Of a stretch of DNA of 64,000 bases, positions 40,561 to 56,100 are shown in pieces. The notes below the pieces were generated by a model. The model did no database searches. It saw only the letters and a list, made by a program, of their open reading frames with translations, and was not told the DNA's origin. Origin of the DNA: Sitta carolinensis. Taxonomy: Eukaryota; Chordata; Aves; Passeriformes; Sittidae. The position numbers were made by a program, and so were the translations under genes. How positions within the stretch are numbered: the stretch's first letter is position 1; the number at the start of each line of letters is the position of its first letter. The stretch lies in the NCBI GenBank assembly GCA_032173965.1, contig JAVUNC010000019.1:15554234-15618233 (forward strand), given 5' to 3'.

Positions 40561-43500
40561 TCTGATTTAAAGCCACCCATCAACCCTTCAAAACCCAGGC
40601 AGTGGGTACCTGCAGCCTGTTTGCTCCTGCAGACCCACTTCCACTGCTCCACATTATTTGCTAATCAAGATGCAGCCTACAGAACTGAAGAGCCTGTGGA
40701 AGAGCAGATTGTGTTTTAGGACATCTCAGGGTGGAAGCTGTTTCTTGTGCTTCTTTTCACTGTGCCCAGAACAATGACTTCACTCTAGATCCTGAGATCC
40801 AATAATGCAATTGTAATAAAACCTAGAAACATGAAAGAAAGTTAATAGGTTGCAAATATGGAATCAAAGTAGGTTCTAGGTCTCCAGCAAAAAGGGAACT
40901 GAGGCTGCCAGAGAGTGTCAAACTAGGAGAAAGTTCCTTCCTACTTCACTGCTATAAGGAAAAGTAATTCAATTAGGTTTGTCCCTTTTCTTTTTATTCC
41001 CACTGTTCAGAAAAGAAGGAACAATTGTTACTTATTAGGTCAGCATAGTGTGCAAGGCTTTGCAAAATAACAAAGATGTAAGTACTTCCTTGTGCCTAAG
41101 GCTTGCCCTCTAAAAAGACATATATATAAATCATACACACATAAATACATATGTATTCATTAATTTTATACTTTGCTGAGCACTTTCAGAGATAGTATCA
41201 TCAGCTGGGCAGAGCAGGGAATGTATTTTCAGGGATAATACTTTGGAACACCATTTCACGTTTTCACAAAAAGTAACGTCTTCCATATTCACCAATGCAC
41301 TGCAACAAGCATTCCAAATTGCTAGTTTGTTTGCTTCTAGCAGAGTTAACTTGACCTTGTTCTTTAGAAAGAATTTTTTCCAGCTTAAATATCTAACTCT
41401 TTGCATATGACCTCGAATTCCACCTCCCACACTAAACTCTGGCTATTTTGTAATGACAAATCTGCTGAGTGGAACCGATCTGCAGTAATCACTTTTAGCA
41501 AGAAATCAGATTAAAAAGCTAATCAGGGAGACACATTTTTGTGCATTTTAATATTTTTCAGTTCATATGAAACAAAATGAAAATGTAGAATATATCAAAA
41601 TTGTTTCACCTTTTGGAGTGAGTGGAAAGACTAATTTAAAAAAAAAAAAAAAAAGAAACTTTTTACTATTTGATAAAGACAGTCAAAATTGAGCATACTA
41701 ATGGTAAAGCATTTGGGAAAAGGAATGTATTATTTTAAGGCCAATTTGATAAATTGCCATCATTAAGGACTTGATAATGGCTAAGTCTAATGTAGCTGCT
41801 CAGATGTATAAGAGTAGTATGATGGCTGCTTTTTGTTCTTTTCCAGAAAATGCTGTAGCTTCACTTGAGCACTAGTGACAGAACAGGCTGACTCTTCCTA
41901 CATCCCAACCTGGGGAGCAGAATTAACTCTTAGGAATCATGCAATGGATGACTTAGTTTGAGAACAGATCAATTCGAATTCGCAACAGTATTACCCAAAG
42001 AACTCTCTCTAGGAGCAGATGAGATAATTAAAAACACACACTTGATACTTAAACCATTCCTGAACCAAACTCGAGGAAAAGCAGGAGGCAGAGGTGGAGC
42101 TTCACTCCAAAGACACAGGACCAAGTTACACGGAGCAGTTTGGCTTCCCTGAGCTCAGTGGGCAGCACCGAGTGGATATTCCCAGCTTCAGGCACCCCTG
42201 GCACTTGGAGCAGGGTGTGGCTGCCTTGCCTTACGGGCAGCAAAGGCACAGAGAGGCCCTCCAGGGTGAGGCAAGTCTGAGGTGGGAATCCAGTCCCTGG
42301 AACAACTAATCCCTCTCTTATTTCTATAGAGAGTCTCGGTTGATTGATGTTAAATGGGTTGAATTTGGATTTGGGACTCTGCAAGTTCGCATGAAGAAAG
42401 GTTTGGGGTGTCAGCTATTAATACCCTATTTACAAACACAGATGAGATGGGACAGCTGTCCTGGCTGTCTTGAAGCCTTTTTATTCCATTATGGCTACCA
42501 GTCTCATTTTACAAATTCAAGGGAAAGGCTTCGACCACAGCAGAGCACTGACAGCAATTTCCTGGTTACAGTACATTTTAAAAAACTTTTCAGCCAATCA
42601 CAGATTGGAAAAGCAGCTGCTCTAACTAATGGCCAAAAGTCCACTTGCACTTCCTTTCTAACAATGCTGTCTTGTAAGGGTCTCAAACAATAGACATCAG
42701 TCCATTATTCAGCTTACACATTTCTACTATCTAACCATGTTTTTTCTAGGCCATACTTGATTTTGCATGTAGCTCTATTCTTTTCTAGACCTTGCTGACA
42801 GTTGACTTTCTCACGTTTCGCAGATTCACTTTTCCCACAGCTTTCTGACAGTTTATGGTTTTTCTGTTTCCCACAGTTTGGGCCCATAATGCTTGTCTTG
42901 ATCAAATTTTAAAACATGCAGAATTTTTCTCATGGATTGTTTTGACTCTATGTAGCTGGTGGAAATAGAAATGCTATTTTATTATAGAATAAAGCCAATA
43001 CTTACCAAATTAATATGCAAGTCCCTACAAGATTTACATTTTTTCTCTGTTCCCTGACTCTATTAACATTTATGTTTCCTGGTGTCCAGATAACACATAT
43101 CCAACAAAAATCTGGAAAGGAATTAATTTTTACCTAAAGAATGAAATGATAAAATAGGCAAAAAAGGAACAATCTTTGAATGGAATTTAAGTGGGAAAGA
43201 ACAGAGCACATTTCATCTTGACATTTTTGATTCTACAATCACATCAACAAAGACAAGATATATTTATTTTATTGACCAACATTTCTGAAAAAAACTATCA
43301 GAGCTGTTCTTTTACCTTTAAAAATTTCATAATGGCAGTGGAAAAGGTGTAATTTCTTATGTTTTTAATATAATATTTAAACTGCACTTAATTACAAAAG
43401 AAACCATGTAATCCACTTAATGAGATGGAGTTAAAAATAGCAAAAAGGGGTACTATAATATATAATGAATTTTGACAGTTGCTTATGTCTAGGGAAATAA

Positions 43501-46500
43501 TAAATTCTATCCAAGAAGCTGAAGAATTGAAAGAGGAAGCAAATTCTCACTTTATGCCTGGAGTCTGAAGGGCTATTCACCAGGGCACTAACAATCTTCA
43601 GAGCCAAAGCTCAAGATCTCATTAAAGCATAGAATACTTTATGCATATTAAACCACTAAGGTCTGGCTCCTGGCTTAGCTGTGCTGCAGAAGTGTAAAAT
43701 CTCACTTAGTTCTACTGCTGCTTCTCTGTCCAGCTCTACCAAAGTGCTTTTGAACTGGAAAGCTGCTCCAAGATCTTCTGTACTGTGTATTTTCTTTCTC
43801 ACACTGGTGAAATCAATCCACATTTGGTCCTGAGAATGCAGTTATTCTTCATCAAAGGATTTATTCTGTGATCAGGTCACAGAATAACGTGTGCTATGAG
43901 GCTTTATGCATATTAAAAATGAAGCACAGCAGGTTTTCACATCCTCAGGTTGTGCAACCATACCTCTCACTTACATTATCATCATACATAAATATTCTTT
44001 GCATCAAAAGTTATCTACCCTGTCCTGTATCTGCAGTCAGTAAAACTGTAAAAGAAAAAATGTCTTTAGCTAAATGAATCTCTTCTAGAAAAAAAAAGTC
44101 ATCATATTCCCTCAAAAAATTGAAAGAAATTAAGCATAAAAGTTGAGGGAAATGGGGAAAAAGATCCTCCATTAAATATACAGTACTTAGTTCAATTAAA
44201 TGCTATTTAAAAAATAAATAGTTCTAAAGACATTTACTTTATTTTTCATCCAAGTATGTTAAAATATAATTTGATCACCATCTACTCTCAGGTATGTTTT
44301 TACTCTGAAGGGCTACAGTCTTACATAGCAATCCATAATCGATGCAACAGCTGCATGCTCCACATTTAAGGCTGAAAGTAAGGTTCACCTTCTGAAAATA
44401 ATGATTAATTAATCATTGCAAATAAGGCCTGTGGTAGCTCCCCTTGTATTTGAGCTCTCAAATCAAGAATAAATATCTTTTGTGTCCTTTTCTGAACTCA
44501 CCAAGGCTTCTTCAGTATTCTGAAGGATGTCCTTAGGAGGTGATGCCCCAAAAACAGATCCTGACGATCCCAGGCACAAAAATTTTTATCAGCATGAAAA
44601 CTCTGAGAAACTTTCAAGCCAGCACCACTCTACTGGAGCCTTCAAAAACTAATGGACCATAGTGTATGGAACTGCCAACACAAAACAGATATCTTGAAGT
44701 ACTTCCTCACCTGTATGCTTAAATCTATCCTGCTGACTGACTTAATTTTACTGCTGTACTGAGGAAAAGTTTTTATTCAGAAAATTGAAACATACCTTCT
44801 CATCTGCCCATTGAAAACAATCAGTATTGTGGATGTCTTCTCAAGTGATTTAATCCCTGCCTGTGTTCTTATCTTTAACTATGTGAATGATGTCTTTCCT
44901 CATTTTTATGCACTATTATCAAAGAAAGCAATTACTGGGGTGGAGGGGGGGGAGAGAAAAGATAAATAACCTTTTAGACTAATGGGATGGAAAAAACATC
45001 ACATAAGGAAGCAAGAAGAGGCAGACTTGCTTGGTCTCAGAGCAGTTGCCATGGCACTGCATCTGACTTGTTGTCTACAATAGCTGCAGATTTACTCACT
45101 CTCTGGCAGGTAGCAGCAGTCACAGGAGTTGCTTTTCATCCTCTCTGTGAGAGTAAATTTATTTTCCCCTCACCTCTTAGGCATTAAAACTCTACCTTGT
45201 TCACAGTGCCAAGGAATCCTGAGCTGACCGTGAATTTCACATAGAGTAGGAGTCAGCCTACATCACACCCCACACTGGCTCCTCTATTTTCAGCCTCTCA
45301 CCTTCATCACTGAACCAGTTCCAGTCAACCTCTCTTCAAAACCTTTTTAATGTTTTGTACAGCAAAGTAATTCCTGTTGCTCTACTTCTAATCTTTTTCA
45401 ATCTACAACATACTCTTTCCTTCACTGAAATTTGACATATCCGACTGACCAGGACAACAAAGTCCAAATCTTATCTTCATAATTACTTTTTAAATATTTT
45501 CAATGACTGCACCTGTCAATTTATATAATGCCAAAGAAGAAAGGAGGAGCAACAATTATTTCTCCTCCTAAAACTTAACCTGACTGAATAAGCTGATAAA
45601 AAGATTTCCTTTTCCTGCAGCCTCTCTTGGTGCACTTTCTCTCTTTCACCTAAATGACATCACCTATTCTCAGTATTTCCAAAAGTAATTTCTGCCTTTG
45701 AGTGATCTAAATATCTCCTGGCTGTACTCCAAGTTCCCATTTTTAGCACCAGAATCGAAGGTGTGCCTTGTCACCTCCAGCTAACTAACAAAAAGAAAGT
45801 TTCAAGTTGGTCAGATCCCTTTCCCCTCATTCAGACTTGTCCTTCTCTTCCATCATTAGAACACCCAACCTATTTCTCCTTTAGTGAAGCTGTTGCTAAA
45901 TCCTATCTGCCAGCCTTTCACGTTGTTCTATAAACCTGTTTTCCTCTCTCTCTGATCCTGAGACCACAGGAGATATTTTTGACATTACCCCTTTTCCTGC
46001 CTGTCACCAAAGTCCTTCCATGGCTCGGGAGTCCAGCTGCTGACCACCCCACCCTTGACAGCCGCTTTTACCATTCCTTTACCTTTGACACTTAGGTTTT
46101 GCAATTTTAGATTCAAAAGTCTCTGCCTCTTATGTGAACTGATATCTCAGGCTTTAGCTTAGCCTGTGGTGCCCTCTGAGCTCTGCCCTCCAAATGTCCT
46201 GTGTTTCCAGGTCCTTTTCACAGTGTTCTCTGTCAATGCTCTGTGCAATCACAAGGAAGCAATACAGCTTCCCTGGCATACCTGCAAACTTTATTGCTTA
46301 ATAATGCTTTTTGCTTTTGGTAACAAAAAGAGGAAGCAAAAATGCTTTCTTGAGTCAGGTCCCAAAACAAAGGTTTTGCCCTCAGAAGTCCCTCTACGTT
46401 CCAGCTAAACACAGAACAATAACAAATGTGCTGCTCTGCTTTTATTCCACTTGGGGAAAAAAAGTCTCAGAAATCTTCAAGCCACTTAGCAACCTTGGCA

Positions 46501-48534
46501 CTTCAGGGCCTGAGCAACAAGGAGCAAACAGAAAATACAATTAAGATTCCTTCCTCAACTCTTTGAGCCTTCTGCCTTTCCTTAGCAGAGGCTCCCTCAC
46601 CAGGAGCCTAAACTTCCATACCTGCAACTACCTGGGACTGCTTGGAACAATGGCATTATTTATGTGTTGGCCACAGTTTCACTGTGTGTAGCTATACCCT
46701 TTGCTTCCTCTCAGAACAGCATATGATAACAATCACCAGCTTTAAAAACCAGTAACAAGTGCCTGCAGCAAAGGAAAACAGCATCTGCAGTAAGCTGGCA
46801 ATCCACAGGTTAAAGTTCCAGACTTGTTCCAGCCAAACTGCTCTGTGACCTGCTGGCAGATTGTACATGCAAATAATTTCTGCATAAGCAATAAAAATAC
46901 CTGAGCTCAAGCAGGCTACAAGGCTCATTTCCATGTCCCACCAAACTGCAGATCTGCAGCCAGGTATCTTCGCTTTGCACCTTTTCCCTCCTTACATTTT
47001 TCAATGAATTTGATTCAACAATATCAGGGCGCTTCTTGCATTTGCTTTCCAGGAGTGCTCAAACAATTGAGTTTTCATGATAAAAATGGCTGTGGAGAAG
47101 GAATTAATGTCAAGAGCTTAAGCCTAAGCATTTGTGGCAACCTAACATATGAATCAATGCAGAAATGATATGCACTCTGTCATTCAGTAAATGGAAAGAA
47201 AGACACCATTGTGATATATAATTGAGTATCTCTGAGTAACAGCTTGGAAATGAAAAACTAGCAGAGTTGTCTACAGTATGTAAAGGGGAAGGCAGGGCAT
47301 GAAACGGTGAAATAGAAAAACACACATGAAATCTAAATTATTAAAGAAGGTTAATGAAAAATAGGATACTTTACTTTTTAAAATCTTGAACTGGTAAGAA
47401 CCTCTCATTAGTTTTGAGGGTGAATTTCAACCTTTAGGTTATGAGTGATCTTTCTCTCCTTAGTTTCCTTCCCTTGTCTTCCCTATTCCAGTTCTCAGTG
47501 AAAGAGGCAGGTCTTCATGGTTGTCACACACATTCCTCTATCAGAGCTGTACCTCTCCAAATTACATTTCCCTTCCATCACAGATTTCATTCTCCTGTGC
47601 TTAGTTTATATTGCATTACTGAGTAAACTTTACCAGAACAGGGATTTTCATAATTTGTTTTATAAATAATTATGCCTTTTTATAAAAAAAGTTAATTACA
47701 GACAGCAACATACAGTTAGTTGTATTCCACAGAGCTGGACAAGTTGCAAAACAGCTTAATACAAGTGACAGTAACTGCATCTATAGACAAAAGAGTAATC
47801 ACATTCAGCACTTATGCAAAAAACATTATGAAAAACTAAATGTGCATGTTTTACTAAAATAGAAACCATATATGATCTATAGAATGCTGAATTTAATGTC
47901 CTTATTACTTAAATGATTTGCTTCTCATCATATCATTTTACAAAAATAGCCAGTTAGTGGCACTATGTTAGAATTTAAACTACTATTTCTTTTTAAAATG
48001 AAATATGCTCAGAAATTCAGTTCTGCAAGAACACTGCTGAAAACATGATTACTAGGAGAACAGTAGGAGGAAAGGTGTCTTTCTCAAGAGGCATCTTCCT
48101 AACACCACCATCCTATTTTCACTTAAAAGTTAAGCCTCTGTATGGGATTTAGTAACTTTTCCCCACTTTAGTTTCAAGTTCTCTGTTGCATAAGAGAAGG
48201 CAAGTGGAAGACAGTACTGACACAGCAGACCTACTTCAACAGCTAATTATTCATTTCAGAGCACAAGTGCTCTGCTTCCAATAGATGGTAAAAGCCTGTG
48301 CTGAAAAAAATTCACAGAAGAGAAAAATCAACACAATTATTTTTACAAGCAATAATGTTGCTCTACTTACCTGACCTTGCACCAACTTCCAAACTTACCC
48401 ACATGTCCATTTTTAACTTCTGAACCTTCTTGGGAAACAGGGATTTGCTTTGTGCTTAGATCTGGTTCTGTTTTGTCAATCACAAAGCATTTTATGGGAG
48501 AAATACGTTATAATTTCCACTGCAGTAAGATTGC
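40561..48534. other. Intergenic, nothing recognised
   Basis: No exon or clear transposon was recognised. Notable composition: an A run at 41637-41655, a G-rich clump at 44938-44955, and a pyrimidine-biased plus strand between about 45.2 and 46.6 kb. The GC-richer patch at 42070-42310 has no recognisable product. Confidence 0.45.
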
Positions 48535-48660
48535 AGAATCATAAACCCTGGATTTAAAGGCCATCTAGTCCAACATTTCTGCAAAGAGCAGGGACACCTA
48601 CGACCAGAACAGGTTGCTCACGGTCTCACCGAGCTTGACCATCTTGCCAGAGATGGGAAC
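48535..48660 (-). mobile_element. CR1 3' fragment, antisense
   Basis: Begins CAGAATCATAAACCCTGG and continues GGCCATCTAGTCCAACATTT, then CAGGGACACC and CAGGTTGCTCACGG. This is the reverse complement of the CR1 3' end in the expected order. Confidence 0.8.
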
Positions 48661-51029
48661 TTTTAAATTTTTTTAAATCTTTTTTTTGGCCTGCAGAGAT
48701 GAGGGCAGCCCTGAAACACTTCTGGGACTTGGGAGCAGCTACCCCTGTGAGCACAGCCACAAAACTCAGCCCCTTCCTGCACTGCCTGTGAATAACTTTA
48801 TCCCTATAATCAGGATTAAGTGAGGTGGTTCTCACATTCCAAGTCAAACACACCCAAATTCCTACAGAGACCAACAAAATATTTTCCTTCTTACAAGTTC
48901 TACTGCTAAAACACACTTATTACAGAATCACATCTTCAATCTTCAGCTACTAGTGAAGAGAGATGCACTGATTTACCAGGTAAGATAAGAATACACTCTC
49001 CCAAGAGATTTGTTTAAAACTTTGACCTATCTTTTCTGTGACTCTCTCTGAACAGCAGCCCTAAGAACACTTCTCCTGCATAAGAAGTTCTATTTTAGCA
49101 GAGTACAGCTCAGTTTGAGGGAGGCCAGCAATGGACTGCTCCATGCTTTTCTCCCCTCACTGTGGGGTTCACATTAAGCTCAGGAACTTAAAAAAACCCA
49201 CCTTTTTAAAACCTACTTTAAAATACTATTTCTTGAATAAACCAAAATTAATAAACCTGAGTTAAATCCTAGAAAGGTAAAGATACATCTTGTAATGGCC
49301 CTACAACCAAGTAAATGGAACACAGTGCCTGGTTTTTTTTGAAGGCTGCTAGTCACAGAGCACACACAGTGGCCTGCCAGCTCTCCAAAGCAGCCCAGGA
49401 CCTGCAAACTATTTCATTTACTCAGTGATAAGGCAAAAGAGGAAGGCAGGCAAGTGCACTTTATGAAATTATCACACAGAGAAAAGTCTGGTAGGGCATA
49501 AATCCCTAAGAGAGTTGCTGTTCTAATGCACAAGAAATAACTTCCTATTTTCACAGTCGCAGCTATAATTTTATTCATTGTACTTAACAGAATAATGCCA
49601 TAAAAGTACCTTTAAAATGGATGCACTCCTGAAGGAATTAAAGCATGTTCATGATTGGTAAGTTTATTTTAGAGAACAGTCTTCTACATTTATCTCTCTT
49701 TCCAGTAATGTCAGCTTGCACTAGGGTGAAATCAAAAATCCATCATGAAAACACACTTTGAAGAACTTGGTCCTAAACTTCAAGCCTCAGGGCTGGATTT
49801 GTTGTTTGTTTATTCACTCTCTAGGGAACACACAAAGCAGAAGAAACTTCTTCTAAGTATGTGTTCTCTCTCACAGCATTAATTTTCACCACTTTGGTCT
49901 CAGCAGGTCACTGCAACTTTGCTATGTCTGAGTTCATTGCACTAGATGAAAAGAGATTTATATAGAGAATTCCCCATCATAAACAAATCAGCTGTAGAAG
50001 GGAGGGAAAACTACCCTTTGAATCCCATCATCTAGAACTTCTGAAATTCCCCACGGCTGGTTGCATCCAACCAAGTGCACAAGTGCTGGCACCAGGCTGA
50101 AGCATGATTTGAGAATCTCTGCATCAGCTGTGGGACTCCAGCACCCCTTCCACTTTCAAGAGTCATCAACGGTATTTTATTGTCTTTATTGCCAGCTGTG
50201 TGTATATTCTGCATTTAGAACAACTGATCCAGCTGTTCTTGGGAGGCTACACACACAACTGGCCACATCCTCACAAATAATACAAGTTTGAACTTAGAGT
50301 CAGAATACCATCTTTAAAAGGTAAAAAAACCTAACCCAGCCCAAAAAATTCTCTGATTGAAGGAACTTTCAAACACACCTGTTTGAACCAATCCCTTAAA
50401 AACTCCTTGTGCAGAACAGATTTGATTGGTATTTTACAGTAATGCCTTCTGTCAAGGAAGCATCCAATGGGAACAAGTTACTATATGACTCTAATACAGC
50501 TTGCCACATTTTTACTAGTGTTTTCAATGTCCACAAAGAAATTGCCCATTAAATTTATAGAGCAATTTTATGCTAATTATACTCATTACACTCTGTGAGA
50601 AAAACTAGGTAATTGGGTTGTTGTGCTTCTATCTTTAGAAATAAATTAGAATTCCTGCTTAGTTAGAATAATTTAACATGTCTGACTGTGCCTGTTCAAA
50701 GCATCCATTAACAAATGCTGGCTTCTACTCGACTTCCCACTGCATTAAACAGGCCATTTCTCCACACAAGACAAAGCAGCTAATCAACTGGAAGTTGAAA
50801 ATAAATATGCAGGGAGCAGGCATACAAACCCCAGCGTTAAAATGCATTTGCCTTATGCCAAGATTCATTTGTAAATTCATCAAGTGTTACACTTACTAAG
50901 TCATGTTGATGTGTTTTCAAGATGGTTAACTGCTCGAAAACAAATAATATTTACAGAACAGTTAAATGGAGTTCTTCAGCAATACTCAGAAGCAGAGGCT
51001 GAAGGAGTAGGAGCACAGAAGCACTTGTA

Positions 51030-51145
51030 CTGCTGCAGCACTCAGGGAGGTGCTCTGGTGAAAGGTGCCCCTGCCCATGGCAGGGGGCTTGGAACTAGAG
51101 GAGCTTTAAGGCCCCTTCCATCCCAAACCATCCTGTGATCTAACT
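51030..51145 (+). mobile_element. CR1 3' terminus
   Basis: Contains CCCATGGCAGGGGGCTTGGA, then GGCCCCTTCCATCCCAAACC and the terminal ATCCTGTGATCTAA. This matches the terminal 100 bp or so of avian CR1 in sense orientation. Confidence 0.8.
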
Positions 51146-52884
51146 CTCAGATCCCTTTCACAGCTAAGGGGCTCTGACTTCAATCCTTAAGGCTTCTAAG
51201 ACTATGCACGGTCTCTATGTGACTATTCAGAGATCTAGGAGAGCCAGTGTAATAAAGCCAAGCCATCCTGCAAAAAATGCCAGAAAGGAGTGCAGGGACT
51301 GAGTAATTTTGTATTTGTGAAGATTCACTAACTCTCTGCAGGGAAACACTTCCCTGCACTCTGGAAACCTTTGCATGCATAAACCTGAATTCTTTCCCAA
51401 AGCAGAACAACTAAGTCTGCTCCAAACACAGGCTAATAAATAATAATACTATTATCTTAATGCCATATCTTTGGGACAGAATTTAATTTAAAACTCTGTG
51501 CTTAGCTATCTTCTAAGGGATAATAAAATTTTAGGTTTATTATCAGCCACCAGGCTGTAAAACATCCTGAATAGAGACACAATCACCCAAATCCATTCAG
51601 TGCTCTAAGTTTCACTTTCCATACAATGAAGATTCAGTGAGTCAGGAGGGAAAAAGAACAAACACAACAAAATTAAACAAAAGAAAATTGTACACCTCTA
51701 CTTGGAAAGCTCCCGTATAAATAAAAGAACAGATGTTTTCGTTTGTTTTGTGAAAGGTGGTAATCGAAGCTCAGTCATCCATGCATCAAACAAGTGCTCC
51801 ACATCTGTTGACTCAACAGTGATGTGACAGCCCCACAGCTCCTCCTGAGAACGCCTCCCAAGCCGAATCCTGGAGGTAAAATCATCTGAGGAATGCTTTG
51901 TTTGAGATGTGATTAACAAAACCTCTTGGCAGTAGCTCCAGCTCAGCTACTCTTTCAAAACTTCAGAAACGATTATAGATAAAAAAAAATCACCGACAAA
52001 AAGTCAGGCCTGGACAAGATGCCATGCAAATCTGTGTTAAGTGGGTACTGAGTTATGACTGGCTTATATTTTGAACTTAGCTACTTACAAAGTTCAGCAT
52101 TAGTTTACCAAGTAAAGCTTCCTACAGCTGCTGCCTCAGAAGTGCAATATAACTCTAAGATTGGGCATCCTGCTTTTGAGTCAGAAAAGAAATTGACTGG
52201 GAATGTAATCACCAAATCTGAAGTGGTACTTGATGGGAATTACATTTTTAATTACAGAAGTGAAAGCAACTGACATTAGGAAATAACATCAAGAATTCTG
52301 TAACAAATATAAGTTCTGCATCAAATTAAAGCAATCAATAGTTCTACAACTGGAATAAAGTAATTGATCTTCATGAAACTAAAAATAGAATACGTGGTAG
52401 AAAAAAAAATGGGAGACGTCAAAACATTCCTTATGTAGTTTTTGGTAAGAACTGATGCCTGGCACCTGAATGCTACAGCAATACTTTGTGAAGACAAGAT
52501 GATAGAATGGCTAAAAAAAACGGGCATCACATAGAACCATCTGTGGTGCAGTTTAGGGAGAAAGCAATTCCAGGAGGAAAAAACATCCAGGGAGAAAAAA
52601 AAAATCTCAGAGAGTACAACGATTCCACTATCAACAAAAAGTTTAAGTTACTGTCTTCTTGGACCTGTTACCCAGTAGATTCCCTTAGTAAATTGTACTT
52701 TTTGGCTAGTATTTCCACAGAATATTTGAATATTTGGGTGCTTTACTTTAGATGTAAAAAAATCAAGGTGAGAGATTCAAACCATTTAAACCAATGCAGG
52801 TACTGAGTAAAATAACTTCTTCTATGTTGCAATCTGGTGAAAAAGGTGGTATTTTATACAAAGGATCCTAGAATTGGGATCTAG

Positions 52885-53180
52885 ATTCTCATAGAATAGA
52901 TTCTCCATACATTCTTAATTGGGTTGAGAGAAATGTTAAAGCTTGCCTTGTTCCAACCCCCTGCCACTGGCAGGAGACCTTCTGCTAGACTTACTGCAAG
53001 CCCCATCCAGCTTGCCTTGAACATTTCTCCAGGGATTGGGGCATCCACAGCTCCCCTGGGCAACCTGTTCATGGGAATAATTTCTTCCTATTATTTAATC
53101 TAAACCCACCCCCTGTCACTTCAAAGCCATCACCCCACACACCCTTAAAAAGTCCCTCACCAGCTCTTTTGCAGCCCCTT
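52885..53180 (-). mobile_element. CR1 3' fragment, antisense
   Basis: Starts CTCATAGAATAG, then TTCCAACCCCCTGCCACTGG, GCCCCATCCAGCTTGCCTTG, CCAGGGATTGGGGCATCCAC and GGGCAACCTGTTCATG, followed by the cysteine-poor CACCCCCTGTCACT block. This is the reverse complement of the CR1 3' region. The terminal segment is more diverged than the middle. Confidence 0.85.
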
Positions 53181-56100
53181 TAATACTGGAAAGCTGCTGA
53201 AATGTGTCCAATGTATTTCTGTCCTTGTAGTTTCGTCATCTATTAAATCAGAGATTATATCTGATACATATTATATAGACTGTATTTGAATAATGGAACC
53301 TCCTTATTTTATGATTATTAGAAAACTTGCAAATTTTAAGATATTCTGGAGTATCATGAACAGTTTGAGGCCAAATAGAATTCCCCAGTAATCCTCAATC
53401 ACTGCTTGAAGTAAGGCTCCAAACAGGAACACCTTTTCTGTGAAATTTGTCTCCTCCTTTATCAATGTATCTTGTATCCCAAGAAACAGCTCCAAATATT
53501 GGGGAAAAAACCAATATGGAGTACACCGTGGAAAATATCCAGGACATCAGCTGCTTTGATAGAAATACAAGTGCAAAGTAGTGAACAAAACATCCAGTAC
53601 TGAGAGGGTGTTTGCTCAAAATCTGCCAGGATTGTCTGAAAATGAAGATAACCATCAGTCATGAAACAGTAATCAGGCAGTTATCAAGAGACCTCAGGTG
53701 GGAAAGAAAATTCAGCTTAAAAATCAAATATGAAAAGCCCTAACATTTCTAAGAGGGAGAAAAAAACCAGTGAAAACATGGCCTGATACCAAGAAGGTGC
53801 CCCTGGCCCCTCAAGCTCTGTGGGGGCCTGAGAGAACTCCCTGGCAGTGGGCTGAGAACACAGGGAGCAACAAGGTCCCTCCTGGGGGGTGCCCTCTGGG
53901 CTCCTGCCCTGACAGCTGGGTGGATTAGAGGGTGACAGGAACAGCCCAGGTGGGAATGCAGCCGCAGCACCCACATCTCCTCAGATGATGAAGAACACAG
54001 AACATGCTGAGAAGGGTGGGCTCATACTGCTGAAACCTCCTGGTAAAGGCACAGGGGGGAGCATTTACCTGCAAATCTGAGGGTGTAAATGTGGGGACTG
54101 TGGGGGTTGCTATAGAAGTGTGTTTAGGTATGTGAAGGTGTTTACTAAGGCTTTGTAAGGATCTAGTAGTCATTTATCTGTTATATTGCTGCTATTAATC
54201 CTGCATGTATAGTTCATGGACTAACGGTTAATTACAAGCTATCAATAAATCAACAAATCACTTCAATTCTAACTTGATTTAAGTAAGGCATGAGCTGTTT
54301 TCCCCTTACAAGCAGCTAAAGGACTCATTCAGCATCTTCTGGGTCTCTCTGACATGTAGCCTTCAGCTAAACTTACCTATCTCAGGTTTTTTTTTTTTTA
54401 TTCTCTTCTTCCTTTTCTTTCACCTAAGGCCTCCAAGATATTCAGGAAATCAAACCATTATCTACACTGGTCACACTTGCTTCAGTACTCAGACTGATTC
54501 CAATCAAAGCACTGCAATAATTGCATTCCTCCAAAGTCATGGCTTCAAAAACCTGGGCAAAAAGGGATCATGTCTTTGAAAAGTGCATATTAAGTCTCTG
54601 GGTCAGACAAATGAAAAGTAAAGAGGTTTAACATACATGCTAGCCTTCTAAAATGTGGGTTCTTAAACAAGATGCTCTAATGAATTTAATCCCTGAGATC
54701 AGATTTATGCTTCAGGAAATTCCAATTAAACATCATATGAAAGCTTGGTGTGTTTTTCCCCCTGCAACTGAAAGCACAGTGTTAGCTCCTAGGTTTTCCA
54801 GAAAACATTAAAAGAGTGTCATTCATATTTTTCTTTTTTTAAAACAGTGTAAAGAAATACAGTTAAATTTAATTTTGTATGGTTCACTTTCTTACTTCCG
54901 CTTATGACATTTTTATAAATTAGAGGTAATGAAGAATCCTCTCTCATGTTTTAAATTCAGAAATTCTTAGTCTTCAAAGTATAGGATCTCATTCCTTTAT
55001 CCTAAGCAGACTTGAATAAAACTACACATTTGTAGATCTTGTAACCAAAGACCCAGACCAAGCAATTCACTGATCTGTGACTCAAACTCTAAAATAAAAA
55101 TACTCATGTGCATTAAGTGCAACCATGCTTCTTCTAAACTTACTTTTATTTTATTTATGGGCTCCTAGCTTTTGATTAATCAAAGTAATTATCTCCTTGA
55201 ATTCTTTTCTCATTCTGTATGCAGGAAAAAAATATGCTGTATTATGCATAAAGCTTTTTAGATTTAGTAGCTAAGCTTACAGGAGACATTACGTCACCCT
55301 CACAACTACTTGTTAGAGGTTACTCACTGCAAAAGCTGACTCTCAGCATACACAAAGTACTGGGCTAGCAACTGGCAACCATGTTCTTCTTCATGAGAAT
55401 TTTGAAAGCCATAAAGACTTACATCTGAAAAAAAATTAAAATGAAACAGAGCCTTGTGACAAAAACATCTGTTCATAGTAAACTAAGTGTTTTCAGTTAC
55501 TTATTTAAGCGACTAGATGAAACCAAGAGTAACCTAGAATTCCAAGAAGTACTAGAGAAAAAAGCCACAAAATTGCAGTTAAAAACCCCCACAAAAGGAA
55601 AGTTATTCAAACATAGCCAGGGAAATGAATACCTGCCTGTTCCATGATCCCCAGTTCCAACCCACACTGCTCCAGTGCCATATTTACTACTCCTTACTTT
55701 ATTACTCCCTAACCCTTTTCCAAATCAATGGAATATCTACACCTTTTCTCCCCTCAAGGACAAGGAGGAAAGCTACTCATCTTTTCTCCCTGTTCAGAAG
55801 ATATGTTTCCCCACTACCAAAACACTTCACTATTTATGTATGCCATCTATGAAATATGACATCAAAGAACTGGAAATCCTTCCTTTCCTCCATAACTTGA
55901 GTACTTCAAAGGAGCACAGTAGGAGCACTTCTCCAATTAACATTTACCCAGCACATTCCACCTCCTCATTCCCTTAACACATCTGAGTCACAACCACCAG
56001 CTCAAGTGACTGGAAATTAGCCTACTAAAGCAATGATTTATAAAGTTACATTAATTTGACACGTAACTTCACAGAAACCTACATCTGGGAAACCAGAGAT

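Noticed and set aside
55441..55644. 67-residue lysine-rich plus-strand open frame
   Set aside because: No domain, no splice or promoter context, and length expected by chance.
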